A stretch of 64,000 bases of DNA from Maribacter sp. 4G9. GTDB taxonomy: Bacteria > Bacteroidota > Bacteroidia > Flavobacteriales > Flavobacteriaceae. Of this stretch, positions 7,423 to 17,321 are shown piece by piece. Made by a program: the position numbers and the translations under genes. The notes below the pieces were generated by a model that did no database searches, had not been told where the DNA came from, and worked only from the letters and a program-made list of their open reading frames with translations. The stretch spans positions 62,001 to 126,000 of the forward strand of contig NZ_MDGL01000149.1 of the NCBI RefSeq assembly GCF_002742265.1, read 5' to 3'. How positions within the stretch are numbered: position 1 is the stretch's first letter; every line of letters begins with the position of its first letter.

Positions 7423-9702
7423 ATGCCTATTAGAACGGTTTGCTGCATTCTGTGTATGCTTTACGGCCTTAAGACCTGGACCCAAGGGGCTTCCATAACG
7501 GGGAAGGTTTCTTCGGAAAAGCATTCCATACCCTTTGTGAACCTATATCTTAAAAACACTACGATAGGAAGCTCCACGGATGAGCTAGGCATGTATACCT
7601 TGAGAAATATAGTACCGGGTACCTATACCCTTGTAGCTACCGTGATGGGATATCTCCCGTTCGAACAGCGGATTTCCCTTTCGGAAAATCAACAATTAGT
7701 GCTAAACATAGAAATGGAAGCGGCCGCGGAACGTTTGGATGAAATGGTCGTAACGGGCACCCTTAAGGCCGTGAGCCGCTCAGAAAGTCCGGTTCCCGTA
7801 GAGGTCTATAGTCCTACTTTTCTAAAACAAAACCCAACGGCAAACATTTTTGAGGCCTTGCAAAATGTGAACGGCGTACGGCCCCAAATCAATTGTAACG
7901 TCTGCAATACCGGAGATATTCATATCAATGGCCTCGAAGGCCCGTATACCCTGGTAATGATAGACGGTATGCCAATCGTAAGTGGCTTGGGTACGGTGTA
8001 TGGCCTATCTGGAATTCCAAATTCGCTCATAGAACAAATTGAAATCGTTAAAGGTCCAGCTTCCACCCTATATGGAAGCGAAGCCGTTGGGGGACTCATC
8101 AATATAATTACGAAAAATAACCTTACTGCTCCGGAGTTTTTTGGAGATACTTTCATGACAGATTGGGGGGAGTACAATCTTGATGTAGGCACCAAAGTAA
8201 ACCTTGGTAAGAATACGAACTTGCTTTTGGGAATCAATTATTTTAAATACGATAATCCAATAGATAACAACGGGGATAATTTTACGGACCTTACCTTACA
8301 GGACCGTATTTCAATCTTTCAAAAATGGGATTTTAAAAGAAAGAATGCCCGAATTTTTTCCGTTGCGGGCCGCTATTTTTATGAAGACCGATGGGGCGGG
8401 GAATTGCAATGGACCCCAGCATTTAGGGGTGGTGATGAGATTTATGGAGAAAGTATCTATACCCGCAGATGGGAAATTCTTGGTAAATATCAATTACCGG
8501 TAGAAAAACAGCTAATGTTTTCCTTTTCCTATAACGACCATAGCCAAAACTCGGTATACGGGAACGTACCCTATTTGGCAGACCAGCGCATCGGTTTTTC
8601 GCAATTGACATGGGATAAATCCATAGGAAAACATAGTCTATTGGCGGGATTCGCGTTACGCTACAATTATTACGACGACAGCACCCCTGCAACTTCCAAT
8701 AGTACCGGTAACAAACCAGACGAGGTACTTATTCCAAGCCTCTTTCTACAAGATGAAATTGCCTTCAATAAAAGGAACTCCTTTCTTGTAGGAGCCCGGT
8801 ATGATTACGATAGTAGGCATGGAACTATATTTACGCCGAGAGCCGCCTATAGGTTCAAATTTACGGATACCGATATTCTGCGGCTTAATGCCGGTACGGG
8901 CTTTAGGGTAGTAAATTTATTCACTGAAGAACATGCCGCCCTAACGGGCGCTAGGGACGTAATCATTGCAGAGGAGTTGAAGCCGGAGCGTTCTTTCAAC
9001 ATGAACTTGAATTATCTTAAAAAAATATATGCCGACAATGGCACCTTCCTAGCTTTTGACGCATCCATTTTTTATACCAATTTTCAGAACAGCATCATCC
9101 CAGATTATGACACCAATCCCAACCAAATCATCTACGACAATCTCAATGGAAAATCCATCTCGCAAGGGCTAAGTGCCAGTTTGGACATCGCATTTCCCAA
9201 CGGCCTAAAAGCAATGCTTGGTGGCACATTTCAAGACGTTGGCGTGACCGAAAATGATATAAAAAGACGGCAAATACTCACTGAAAGTTTTTCTGCTAAT
9301 TGGAGTATCAGCTATACCGTATCGACTTGGAATTTGACCTTGGATTATACAGGAAATCTATATGGCCCCATGCGCTTACCATTGCTTGGAACTAATGACC
9401 CCCGTAGGGAGTTTTCCCCAACTTGGAGTATTCAAAACATTCAATTCTCGTACAACAAAATCAAGAATTTTGAATTCTATGGAGGCATAAAAAACCTCTT
9501 AAACTGGACCCCAAACAATGGCAATCCGTTTATTATCGCCCGTGCCAATGACCCCTTTGATAAGGAGGTAAGCTTTGACGCCAACGGCAACGCTATCCCC
9601 ACACAGAACAACCCCAATGGCCTAACATTCGATCCCTCCTATGTATACGGTCCCAACCAAGGAATAAGGTCCTTTCTGGGTTTGCGTTATACCATCAATT
9701 AA
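7423..9702 (+). CDS. TonB-dependent receptor, probably for metal or metallophore
   Basis: 759 residues: signal peptide (1 to about 21), a carboxypeptidase-like regulatory domain (about 23-100: ITGKVSSEKHSIPFVNLYL), a plug domain (about 115-235) ending in EQIEIVKGPASTLYGSEAVG, and a 22-strand-type barrel to the C-terminus. The plug contains a Cys pair, C158-x2-C161, just before NTGDIHINGLEGPYTLV. Outer-membrane TonB-energised importer. It is divergent from the DtxR-type regulator and ZIP transporter, with a DtxR-like operator in the shared gap, so uptake of a transition metal complex is the best guess. The exact substrate is unknown. Confidence 0.92.
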   Translation: MPIRTVCCILCMLYGLKTWTQGASITGKVSSEKHSIPFVNLYLKNTTIGSSTDELGMYTLRNIVPGTYTLVATVMGYLPFEQRISLSENQQLVLNIEMEAAAERLDEMVVTGTLKAVSRSESPVPVEVYSPTFLKQNPTANIFEALQNVNGVRPQINCNVCNTGDIHINGLEGPYTLVMIDGMPIVSGLGTVYGLSGIPNSLIEQIEIVKGPASTLYGSEAVGGLINIITKNNLTAPEFFGDTFMTDWGEYNLDVGTKVNLGKNTNLLLGINYFKYDNPIDNNGDNFTDLTLQDRISIFQKWDFKRKNARIFSVAGRYFYEDRWGGELQWTPAFRGGDEIYGESIYTRRWEILGKYQLPVEKQLMFSFSYNDHSQNSVYGNVPYLADQRIGFSQLTWDKSIGKHSLLAGFALRYNYYDDSTPATSNSTGNKPDEVLIPSLFLQDEIAFNKRNSFLVGARYDYDSRHGTIFTPRAAYRFKFTDTDILRLNAGTGFRVVNLFTEEHAALTGARDVIIAEELKPERSFNMNLNYLKKIYADNGTFLAFDASIFYTNFQNSIIPDYDTNPNQIIYDNLNGKSISQGLSASLDIAFPNGLKAMLGGTFQDVGVTENDIKRRQILTESFSANWSISYTVSTWNLTLDYTGNLYGPMRLPLLGTNDPRREFSPTWSIQNIQFSYNKIKNFEFYGGIKNLLNWTPNNGNPFIIARANDPFDKEVSFDANGNAIPTQNNPNGLTFDPSYVYGPNQGIRSFLGLRYTIN

Positions 9703-9726
9703 AAGTTTAAAACCAATGGTATTTTG

Positions 9727-9734
9727 TATTTTTG
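9727..9734 (+). promoter_or_regulatory. -7 element before lycopene cyclase gene
   Basis: TATTTTTG matches TAnnTTTG, the Bacteroidota -7 element, 42 bases before the chosen ATG at 9777. No clear TTG lies 19 bases upstream. It overlaps an alternative in-frame TTG start at 9732, which argues against that start. Confidence 0.4.
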
Positions 9735-9776
9735 ATTCTTTCTAATGCATATTATTGCCGCATCCTTAAAGAATTG

Positions 9777-10919
9777 ATGAACAATTACGATTATATTATT
9801 ATTGGTGCCGGAGCATCAGGATTATTACTAGCGGATGCCATGGGTTCCGATCCGTTTTTCAGTACTAAGAAAATATTGGTAATCGATAAGGACGCGAAAC
9901 AAACCAACGACCGCACATGGTGCTTTTGGGAAAAAGGAACGGGCCAGTTTGATGGGCTTATCCATAAAGCTTGGGATACCATTCACTTTGAGGGTAAAAA
10001 AATTTCAAAGAGAACGAAAATTTCGCCCTACCGTTATAAAATGATCCGTGGAATTGATTTTTACAATCACTTTTTAAACCGTTTACAAAAGTACAGCAAC
10101 ATTACCTTTATCCAAGAGGAAGTGGTAGAACTAAAAGAATCAGCTACAGAAGTTACCGTGCTAACCAATACCGCACAACACAAGGGCAACTATATTTTTA
10201 GCAGTCTTTTTAACTACAGTATGGTGACAGAACAGCAAAAGTTTCCTGTACTACAACAGCATTTTGTGGGTTGGGTGGTAAAAACCGAGAGGCCGGTGTT
10301 CGATGAGGCCCAGGTTACCTATATGGATTTTTCAGTTCCACAAAAGGGAAATACCCGTTTCATGTATGTACTACCCTATTCTCAAGATACGGCACTGATT
10401 GAATATACCCTTTTTTCTGAAAGCTTATTGGATAAAAGAGAATATGAGGAAGCACTAAAGACCTATATTCAGCAGACGTTTAAGTGTGAATCCTTTACCA
10501 TTTTGGATACTGAACAAGGTAGTATTCCCATGACCTGTTACGACTTTAGGAAACACCATACGAAAAGAGTACGGTATATAGGAACCGCGGGCGGATGGGC
10601 AAAGCCGAGTACGGGATACACCTTAATGAGCACTACGAAAAAAATCCCCAAACTTATATCCCTCATTAAGAAAGGGAAACCGCTACAACCCTTGAAGTTA
10701 AAAAATAAGTTTTGGTATTACGATCTTCTGTTCTTGGATGTTCTGCATACCGAGAATGCAAGGGGGCATGAAATTTTCGAATCCCTGTTTAAGGCGAGAA
10801 GCCCCCAAGGTGTTTTTAAGTTTTTGGACGAGGAGACGAATATATGGGAAGATTTCACCTATATCAACGCCTGCCCCAAAACACCTTTTCTAAAGGCATT
10901 TTTTAAACGCCTTTTTTAA
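9777..10919 (+). CDS. crtY: Lycopene cyclase (CrtY-type)
   Basis: 380 residues from ATG 9777. The protein begins with a Rossmann dinucleotide site (YDYIIIGAGASGLLLA), and has the downstream lycopene-cyclase motif RYIGTAGGWAKPSTGY. Lycopene beta-cyclase converts the linear ends of lycopene to beta rings, giving beta-carotene, the precursor of zeaxanthin-type pigments of flavobacteria. The longer reading frame from TTG 9732 is unlikely because a -7 promoter element overlaps it. No other carotenoid gene (crtB, crtI, crtZ) is in the window, but a polyprenyl diphosphate synthase converges on it with overlapping stop codons. Assignment is good at family level. Confidence 0.88.
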   Translation: MNNYDYIIIGAGASGLLLADAMGSDPFFSTKKILVIDKDAKQTNDRTWCFWEKGTGQFDGLIHKAWDTIHFEGKKISKRTKISPYRYKMIRGIDFYNHFLNRLQKYSNITFIQEEVVELKESATEVTVLTNTAQHKGNYIFSSLFNYSMVTEQQKFPVLQQHFVGWVVKTERPVFDEAQVTYMDFSVPQKGNTRFMYVLPYSQDTALIEYTLFSESLLDKREYEEALKTYIQQTFKCESFTILDTEQGSIPMTCYDFRKHHTKRVRYIGTAGGWAKPSTGYTLMSTTKKIPKLISLIKKGKPLQPLKLKNKFWYYDLLFLDVLHTENARGHEIFESLFKARSPQGVFKFLDEETNIWEDFTYINACPKTPFLKAFFKRLF

Positions 10920-11890
10920 ACCGTCCTGTTCATTAATTTCTCACCAAATTGGCGGAGCAGGCCTTTCTTAACGGCGCTGATTTCCATATCCTCTAAAACG
11001 GAGAAGGCCTTGGCCGTATAATCGGAAATGGCGTTTCGGGTTGCCGCATCTGCACCGGTCCTTTTAAAGATTTCCCTTACCGCATGTACCTTCGTATCTG
11101 TTTCCTTGGGTTGAATAGAATATAAATGCTCCAATTCTTTTTTCCCCATTTCAGATGCCGAAATCATAGCTTTCAAGTACAAATAGGTCTTTTTGTTTTC
11201 GATAATATCGCCTCCTACCTGTTTGCCAAAAGTTTCAGGATCCCCAAAAACATCCAAGTAATCGTCCTGCAGCTGAAAAGCGATTCCTAAATTCAAACCA
11301 AAATCGTACATTCTTTCCTGTGCCTTTATAGGTGCTTCAGCAACAATCGCCCCCATTTTAAGGGCAGCTGCGACCAGAACTGCTGTTTTATATTCGATCA
11401 TCTTCAAATATTCTGGCAGCATTACATCATCGCGCGACTCAAAATCGACATCGTATTGTTGTCCTTCACACACTTCCAAGGCGGTCTTACTAAAGAGCAT
11501 GGCCAATTGTCTAAAGACCGGCGGGTCATAATTTTCGAAAAGCTGGTAGGCCATAATCAGCATGGCATCCCCAGAGAGTATACCTGTATTAATGTCCCAT
11601 TTTTCGTGTACGGTCGTCTGGCCCCTACGCACGGGGGCATTGTCCATAATATCATCATGGACCAACGAAAAATTATGGAATACCTCGATCGCAAATGCAG
11701 CATCCAAAGCTCGCTTATAATCGATATCGAAAACCTCGGTCGCCATTAGAACCAACACGGGCCGTAAACGCTTACCGCCAAGTCCAATTATGTAACTGAT
11801 GGGTTCATATAGGTTCCTTGGTTCCTTATCAAGTTTTTTAGCGTCCAAATACGCAATGAACTCAGATCTATATTCATTTATGGAAAGCAT
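10916..11890 (-). CDS. Polyprenyl (geranylgeranyl-type) diphosphate synthase
   Basis: 324 residues from ATG 11890 (MLSINEYRSEF); a TTG six codons upstream is excluded because a TATTTTTG -7 element overlaps it. Both aspartate-rich motifs of trans-prenyltransferases are present: VHDDIMDNAPVRR and FQLQDDYLDVFGD, plus GGKRLRPVL near residue 45. The enzyme condenses isopentenyl diphosphate with allylic diphosphates in the cytoplasm. Chain length cannot be fixed from sequence by eye; C20 would serve carotenoids and fits the neighbouring lycopene cyclase, but longer quinone side chains are possible. Its stop overlaps the convergent crtY stop in TTAA (10916-10919). Confidence 0.9.
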   Translation of the reverse strand: MLSINEYRSEFIAYLDAKKLDKEPRNLYEPISYIIGLGGKRLRPVLVLMATEVFDIDYKRALDAAFAIEVFHNFSLVHDDIMDNAPVRRGQTTVHEKWDINTGILSGDAMLIMAYQLFENYDPPVFRQLAMLFSKTALEVCEGQQYDVDFESRDDVMLPEYLKMIEYKTAVLVAAALKMGAIVAEAPIKAQERMYDFGLNLGIAFQLQDDYLDVFGDPETFGKQVGGDIIENKKTYLYLKAMISASEMGKKELEHLYSIQPKETDTKVHAVREIFKRTGADAATRNAISDYTAKAFSVLEDMEISAVKKGLLRQFGEKLMNRTV

Positions 11891-11905
11891 ACATGCAATT
11901 TTTTT

Positions 11906-11913
11906 CAAAAATA
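11906..11913 (-). promoter_or_regulatory. -7 element before polyprenyl synthase gene
   Basis: On the minus strand this reads TATTTTTG, a perfect TAnnTTTG. It ends 16 bases before the ATG at 11890 and gives a leader of roughly ten bases. No TTG sits 19 bases further upstream. Confidence 0.4.
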
Positions 11914-12149
11914 GGATAATCCAGTCAATTAAATATTCCTAATTACACTGCGCTTTTATTCATAAAACCTAAGGCATACTTGCGTTTATTTAGAATAGTG
12001 ACTGCGATTAAAGAAGTAATAACTTGTAAATTTATAATTATCCAGAGCTAAAGCTATCAAATCCATGATTTTAGGTGCATTTTTTTTTATTTTATTGTTT
12101 TTAACATAATTTTTGAATAATTTAGCTAATCAACCTAAACAACACGCAT

Positions 12150-15100
12150 ATGAAAATTTTTTACCATCCATTGTCTTTTATGGAAAAATGTAGCAAAACC
12201 TATTGGGCAGTTCTTTTGTTTTTAGCAACTACAACGTTTTCGTTTGCCCAAACCACAGTTTCGGGTACGGTTACGTCAGCTGCCGATAACATGCCTTTAC
12301 CTGGGGTTTCAGTGATTGATGTGAACAATCCTACAAGGGGCGTTCAGGCAGATTTTGATGGAAATTATTCCATCACCCTGGACAATGGCAATACAAGCTT
12401 ACGATTTAGTTATATTGGATTTAAATCCGTTGTGGTGCCTGTCAACAATCAAAGTACTATTAATGTTTCTATGGAAGAAGATGTGGCCAACTTGGAAGAA
12501 GTGGTTGTTGTAGGATATGGAACACAAAAGAAAGCGACCGTAACCGGTGCGGTTACCGCCGTTCAGGGCCCGGTTCTTGAAAGTTCTCCAGCAATTAGCG
12601 TTTCCAATTCCCTGGCCGGAAGGTTGCCCGGGGTTGTAATAATACAAACGAGTGGCGAGCCCGGTAATGATCAGTCTTCGATTAGTATTCGTGGAACGAA
12701 TACACTTGGGAACAATCAACCCTTGGTGGTCATTGATGGTATTCCCGATAGGGATGGTGGCGTTGGCCGTATAAATCCAGACGATATAGCCAACATTTCA
12801 GTTTTAAAGGATGCTTCGGCCGCCATATATGGTGCCAGAGCGGCAAATGGTGCCATTATCGTTACCACAAAAAAAGGGGACCCTGGAAAAATGAAAATTA
12901 ATTACAGGGCTGATTTTGGGCTTACGAGACCAACCAGAGTTCCTGAAATGTCAAACGCTGTGGAATATCAAACCATCATGAATGAACTGGCGATTTACAA
13001 CAGTAATATTCCTGCCAACCAATGGAGTGCTGCCAATACCGCCTTCCAAAATGCCGGAAACTATACCATTCCTGGAAGTGGTGAGACGGTAAACGCGGCT
13101 TTTAGTCCAGAAACTATAAACGGACATAGAACACAGGCCGATCCGTATTTATTTCCTGATACAGATTGGTTTGGCGCTGTTTTTCAGGATTGGGCCGAAC
13201 AACAGCGACATAATCTTGCTGTAAGCGGAGGAAGTGAGGACCTGACTTATTATGCCTCCTTGGGATACGCGGACCAAGGTGCTATTTATAAAAATTCCTC
13301 AACGCGCTATCAACAGTATAACTTTAGGATCAATACGGATGCCAAAATCAATGATTACATATCCACTAAATTGATGATGGGTTATAGGAAAGAAGACAGG
13401 GCCCTTCCTACAGAAGGTGCCGGTGCCATTTTTAGAATGCTCATGCGCGGTAGACCAAATGAAACCGCCGTTTGGCCGAATGGACTACCAGGACCGGATA
13501 TTGAGAATGGACAACAGCCCGTAGTTATAACGACCAATGCCACAGGTTACGATAGTCAGCCAACGGATTATTTACAGTTTACGGGATCGGTAGATATCAA
13601 AAATCCTTGGATAGATGGATTGACCTTAACTTTATTGGCGGGGGTAGATCAAAGTCAACAACGCAGAAAGTTGTGGCAAACACCTTGGACCCTCTATTCC
13701 TTGGACCGGGCAAATTATATTGCAACAGGCAACCCAGTGCTTAGCGGATCCATTCGGTCCAATTTCACAGACCCTAGGCTTACACAATCATCCTTAAATG
13801 TTTTAAACACCAACCTTACAGCGTTATTGAATTATGATAAAACTATAGCAGATGATCATTCCATCAATCTATTGGCTGGGGTCACCCGAGAGAATTTTCA
13901 AGGTGAATTCTTATCTGCTTTTAGAAGAAATTTCCTTTCCACTGCCGTAGACCAATTAGGGGTGGGTGGTGAAATAGGTCAAGAAACCGATGGTTTTGGA
14001 TACAATAGGACACGATTAGGCTATTACGGTCGTGCTCAATACAATTTCAAGGAAAAATACCTTGCCGAATTTATTTGGAGGTATGACGGATCGTATATTT
14101 TTCCAGGAAACGATCGCTTCGGGTTTTTCCCCGGGTTCTTGGCAGGATGGAACATTTCTAACGAAGACTGGTTTAATGTAGAGGCTATCGACTATTTAAA
14201 GTTAAGGGGCTCTTACGGGCAAATGGGTAATGACCAGGTGTTCTTTCAAGGCAGTCTGCAGGAATATGCCTATTTATCAATTTACGATTTTGGAACCTAT
14301 CCTATAGATGGTGTTGTACAGACTACGTTGACAGAACCATTGCTTGCCAACCCAAGTTTTACATGGGAAAGGGCAAACAATTACAATATTGGTCTGGATG
14401 GCATCACCTTGAACGGAAAATTGAGCTTCACCCTTGAGTATTTTCTTAACAAGAGGGACCAAATATTGATTCAGGAAACAGGATCAACACCCGGTTCTTC
14501 AGGTATCTCCAATTTGTTACCCCCTGTAAATGCCGGAAAGGTAAACAACGAGGGATTTGAATTTGCCCTGAACTATTATGGCGGCGATGCGGATGGATTT
14601 AAATGGGATGCAGGTATAAACGGTGGTTACGCACAAAACAGTGTTGAATTCTTAGATGAGATACCCGGTGCGCCAGCCTACCAATTACAAGAAGGGAAAC
14701 CCATAGGTTCGTACTTGGTATACGAATATGATGGTGTGTTCAGGGATGAAGCTGCCATTTCGAGCAACACGCTGGATTATAGTGCCGTAAAACCAAACTT
14801 GGAACCAGGAGACATGAAATTTAGGGATATTAATGGAGATGGGGTTATTAATGATTTAGATCAGGTTAGGCTTAACAGTAGTATCGTCCCTAATTTCAAT
14901 TTCGGGGTTACTTTTAATGCCTCCTATAAAAACTTTGATCTTGCAGTTTTATTTCAAGGTGCCACGGGTGCAGATTTATTTATTTCAACGGAATCAGGGG
15001 ATATCGGAAATTATTTGAAATATAGTTTTGATAACCGATGGAGTCCAGAAAATCCTAGTAGTGTTGATCCACGACTGGCAAGTAGGGGGGACACCTATTA

Positions 15101-15365
15101 TTCCTTTGGAGCGGCCTTTGGTAACAACACCTACAATTTATTCAGCAAGGATTATATTCGGCTTAAAAACGTACAATTAGCTTATAATTTTCCAAACAGA
15201 CTAATTGAACAATTTGGGCTATCGGCTTTTAGGGTTTATATGAACGGATTAAATTTGGCGACTTGGGCCGCGCAAGATATCTATGATCCAGAATCAACCA
15301 CCACTAATGGACAATTTTATCCACAACAAACGATTATTAATACAGGTTTTAGTTTAACATTTTAG
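12150..15365 (+). CDS. SusC/RagA family TonB-linked outer membrane protein
   Basis: 1071 residues. Signal peptide with cleavage near FSFAQ (about residue 34); an inner ATG at 12180 would give a shorter and equally plausible signal. A carboxypeptidase-like regulatory domain (about 37-115: VSGTVTSAADNMPLPGVSV), the SusC-type link EEVVVVGYGTQKKATVTGAV (about 125-145), a plug domain and a large barrel follow. SusC proteins form the TonB-driven pore of a nutrient importer whose lid is the SusD lipoprotein encoded next. Nine bases separate it from susD. The locus lacks glycosidases; partners are CRTAC1 proteins and a haloperoxidase, so the ligand need not be a glycan. Confidence 0.95.
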   Translation: MKIFYHPLSFMEKCSKTYWAVLLFLATTTFSFAQTTVSGTVTSAADNMPLPGVSVIDVNNPTRGVQADFDGNYSITLDNGNTSLRFSYIGFKSVVVPVNNQSTINVSMEEDVANLEEVVVVGYGTQKKATVTGAVTAVQGPVLESSPAISVSNSLAGRLPGVVIIQTSGEPGNDQSSISIRGTNTLGNNQPLVVIDGIPDRDGGVGRINPDDIANISVLKDASAAIYGARAANGAIIVTTKKGDPGKMKINYRADFGLTRPTRVPEMSNAVEYQTIMNELAIYNSNIPANQWSAANTAFQNAGNYTIPGSGETVNAAFSPETINGHRTQADPYLFPDTDWFGAVFQDWAEQQRHNLAVSGGSEDLTYYASLGYADQGAIYKNSSTRYQQYNFRINTDAKINDYISTKLMMGYRKEDRALPTEGAGAIFRMLMRGRPNETAVWPNGLPGPDIENGQQPVVITTNATGYDSQPTDYLQFTGSVDIKNPWIDGLTLTLLAGVDQSQQRRKLWQTPWTLYSLDRANYIATGNPVLSGSIRSNFTDPRLTQSSLNVLNTNLTALLNYDKTIADDHSINLLAGVTRENFQGEFLSAFRRNFLSTAVDQLGVGGEIGQETDGFGYNRTRLGYYGRAQYNFKEKYLAEFIWRYDGSYIFPGNDRFGFFPGFLAGWNISNEDWFNVEAIDYLKLRGSYGQMGNDQVFFQGSLQEYAYLSIYDFGTYPIDGVVQTTLTEPLLANPSFTWERANNYNIGLDGITLNGKLSFTLEYFLNKRDQILIQETGSTPGSSGISNLLPPVNAGKVNNEGFEFALNYYGGDADGFKWDAGINGGYAQNSVEFLDEIPGAPAYQLQEGKPIGSYLVYEYDGVFRDEAAISSNTLDYSAVKPNLEPGDMKFRDINGDGVINDLDQVRLNSSIVPNFNFGVTFNASYKNFDLAVLFQGATGADLFISTESGDIGNYLKYSFDNRWSPENPSSVDPRLASRGDTYYSFGAAFGNNTYNLFSKDYIRLKNVQLAYNFPNRLIEQFGLSAFRVYMNGLNLATWAAQDIYDPESTTTNGQFYPQQTIINTGFSLTF

Positions 15366-15374
15366 AAATAAGTT

Positions 15375-17252
15375 ATGAAAAAAAGAAAGTTAATACTGTT
15401 AGGCTTGTTATCGGTGGCGCTCATACCGCTATCCTGTAACGAGGATTTTTTAGAAACGCAACCCTTGGATTCAATTTCCGCAGACGCGGCATGGGCAGAT
15501 GGTGCCTTGGCGCAGGCTTTTGTGTTCAATGTTTACTCTTCACTAGGCTATGGTGGGTTCGAAGAAGAGGGGTTGGCATCAATTACCGATGAGGCAATGT
15601 TTACCCACTCGGGTAGAAACATCAATGTAATCACAGAGGGTTCCTTATCTCCCGCCACAACGGGTAATGACCGCATTGTACCGCAATGGAACGAATTGTA
15701 TTTAGCAATTCGTAAAGCTAATATTGCCATACAGGAATTACCAAACGCTACCTTTGATGATCAAGTTCTTAAGGATAGATTGCTGGGCGAATCATTGTTT
15801 CTTAGGGCGTATTATTATCATCAATTAATGCGCTTTTATGGTGGTGTACCTTTAATTGATAGACCCTATGTTCTTGACGAGGATTATTCAATTGCCCGGA
15901 ATACTTACGAGGAAAACGTAAATTTTGTAGTAGCCGATTTAGATAAAGCAATTGCCCTATTGGATGGCAAGGAATTTACTGCAGGTAGAGCTTCAAAACT
16001 AAGCGCAATGGGATTAAAATCAAGGGTATTGCTCTACGCAGCTAGCGATCTACGCGATGGCCCAACCGCAAGTGCAAAATCATCCGTACTAGGAAGTTAT
16101 TCGAACTTGGATTTGGTAGCTTACACTTCGGGCGATAGAGCTTCTCGTTGGAACGCCGCAAAGACAGCCGCTAAAGCGGTTTTAGATGAAACCACAGGTT
16201 ATAAATTGGATTTAGCTGCACCGGTATCTGCCGATGAAGCTAAGCAGACCTATGTTTCCATAGCTATGGGAGGTGGAAGTGCTATTGGAGATCCTGCCGC
16301 TAGGGCGGAATTATTGTTCGAACGTACCCACACACCCTTGTTCACTGTAGAAAGCAATTGGCCCTTAGGTGGTATTCACCAAGGAATTAACAACGGTCCA
16401 AACGGATACCACAACTGGGCGGGAAATACGCCTATCCAGCAATTGGTCGACGATTACCAAATGATGGATGGATCTGATTTTGATTGGGACAACCCTGCTC
16501 ATTCGGCAGCACCCTATGAAAACAGAGATCCTCGGTTCTATGCAACAATTCTATATGATGGCGCAAGTTGGAAACCACGCCCAGACGACGTTGCAAGTAT
16601 AGATCCCTTCGATGAGATACAAACAGGAACTTATGCGGACGGTTCAGGCGGTATCATTCCTGGAGTGGATATGAGGGATTCCCCCATTGAAAATTGGAAT
16701 GGCTCTAGAACCGGCTATTACGTTCGTAAATTTATAGATGCTGATCCGGCAGTAGTTGATAATCAATCCAGCGCACAAGTAGTGCCATGGCCATTCATAA
16801 GGTATACCGAAATAGTACTGAACTATATTGAAGCATCCATAGCCACCGGTGACGAGGGTGAAGCAAGGGCTTGGCTGAATAAAATTCGCTTTAGGGCAGG
16901 TATGCCGGCAATAGATGCTTCTGGTAGCGCACTATTGGAAGCATACATTAATGAAAGAAGGGTGGAACTGGCCTATGAAGAGCATCGATATCATGACGCC
17001 CGTAGGTGGATGATCGCTGATGAGACCTTAGGCCGTGGAATAAAGGTGATGAAAGTGTCAGCTACCTTAAAACCTGGAGCTACACCATTATCCCCATACA
17101 GACATGACACCTCTGTATACAATTACAGCTATAATGTAGTGGACAATACAGATAATGAAACTAGAAGATGGGAAGACAAAATGTATTTCATGCCTTTAAG
17201 TAGGGATGAAATGAATCGTAACGATCTTTTAATCCAGAATCCAGGATATTAA
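15375..17252 (+). CDS. RagB/SusD family lipoprotein
   Basis: 625 residues with a lipoprotein signal (MKKRKLILLGLL, lipobox ending PLSC at about residue 21) and the SusD fold markers: NEDFLETQPLD at the mature N-terminus, ALAQAFVFNVYSSLGY, LFLRAYYYHQLMRFYGGVPL, and the C-terminal YINERRVELAYEEHRYHDARRW split over two helices. SusD proteins cap the SusC pore at the cell surface and bind the ligand. A rho-independent terminator follows directly, so the downstream genes may be transcribed less or separately. Confidence 0.95.
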   Translation: MKKRKLILLGLLSVALIPLSCNEDFLETQPLDSISADAAWADGALAQAFVFNVYSSLGYGGFEEEGLASITDEAMFTHSGRNINVITEGSLSPATTGNDRIVPQWNELYLAIRKANIAIQELPNATFDDQVLKDRLLGESLFLRAYYYHQLMRFYGGVPLIDRPYVLDEDYSIARNTYEENVNFVVADLDKAIALLDGKEFTAGRASKLSAMGLKSRVLLYAASDLRDGPTASAKSSVLGSYSNLDLVAYTSGDRASRWNAAKTAAKAVLDETTGYKLDLAAPVSADEAKQTYVSIAMGGGSAIGDPAARAELLFERTHTPLFTVESNWPLGGIHQGINNGPNGYHNWAGNTPIQQLVDDYQMMDGSDFDWDNPAHSAAPYENRDPRFYATILYDGASWKPRPDDVASIDPFDEIQTGTYADGSGGIIPGVDMRDSPIENWNGSRTGYYVRKFIDADPAVVDNQSSAQVVPWPFIRYTEIVLNYIEASIATGDEGEARAWLNKIRFRAGMPAIDASGSALLEAYINERRVELAYEEHRYHDARRWMIADETLGRGIKVMKVSATLKPGATPLSPYRHDTSVYNYSYNVVDNTDNETRRWEDKMYFMPLSRDEMNRNDLLIQNPGY

Positions 17253-17277
17253 CTGAATTTCTAATTGAGATAATATA

Positions 17278-17309
17278 AAAATCTATCCCCGAAAAGGGAT
17301 AGATTTTTT
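17278..17309 (+). terminator. Rho-independent terminator after susD
   Basis: Stem AAAATCTATCCC (17278-17289) and GGGATAGATTTT (17296-17307) with loop CGAAAA, followed by T residues to 17309. It is perfectly paired and lies only 12 bases before the next start codon at 17322, so it either ends the susCD transcript or acts as a partial terminator inside a longer operon. Confidence 0.8.
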
Positions 17310-17321
17310 ACTTTTAAGCAA

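Noticed and set aside
17278-17309. Riboswitch before the CRTAC1 gene
   Set aside because: Simple perfect stem with T-run directly after susD; no conserved aptamer structure, so a terminator.
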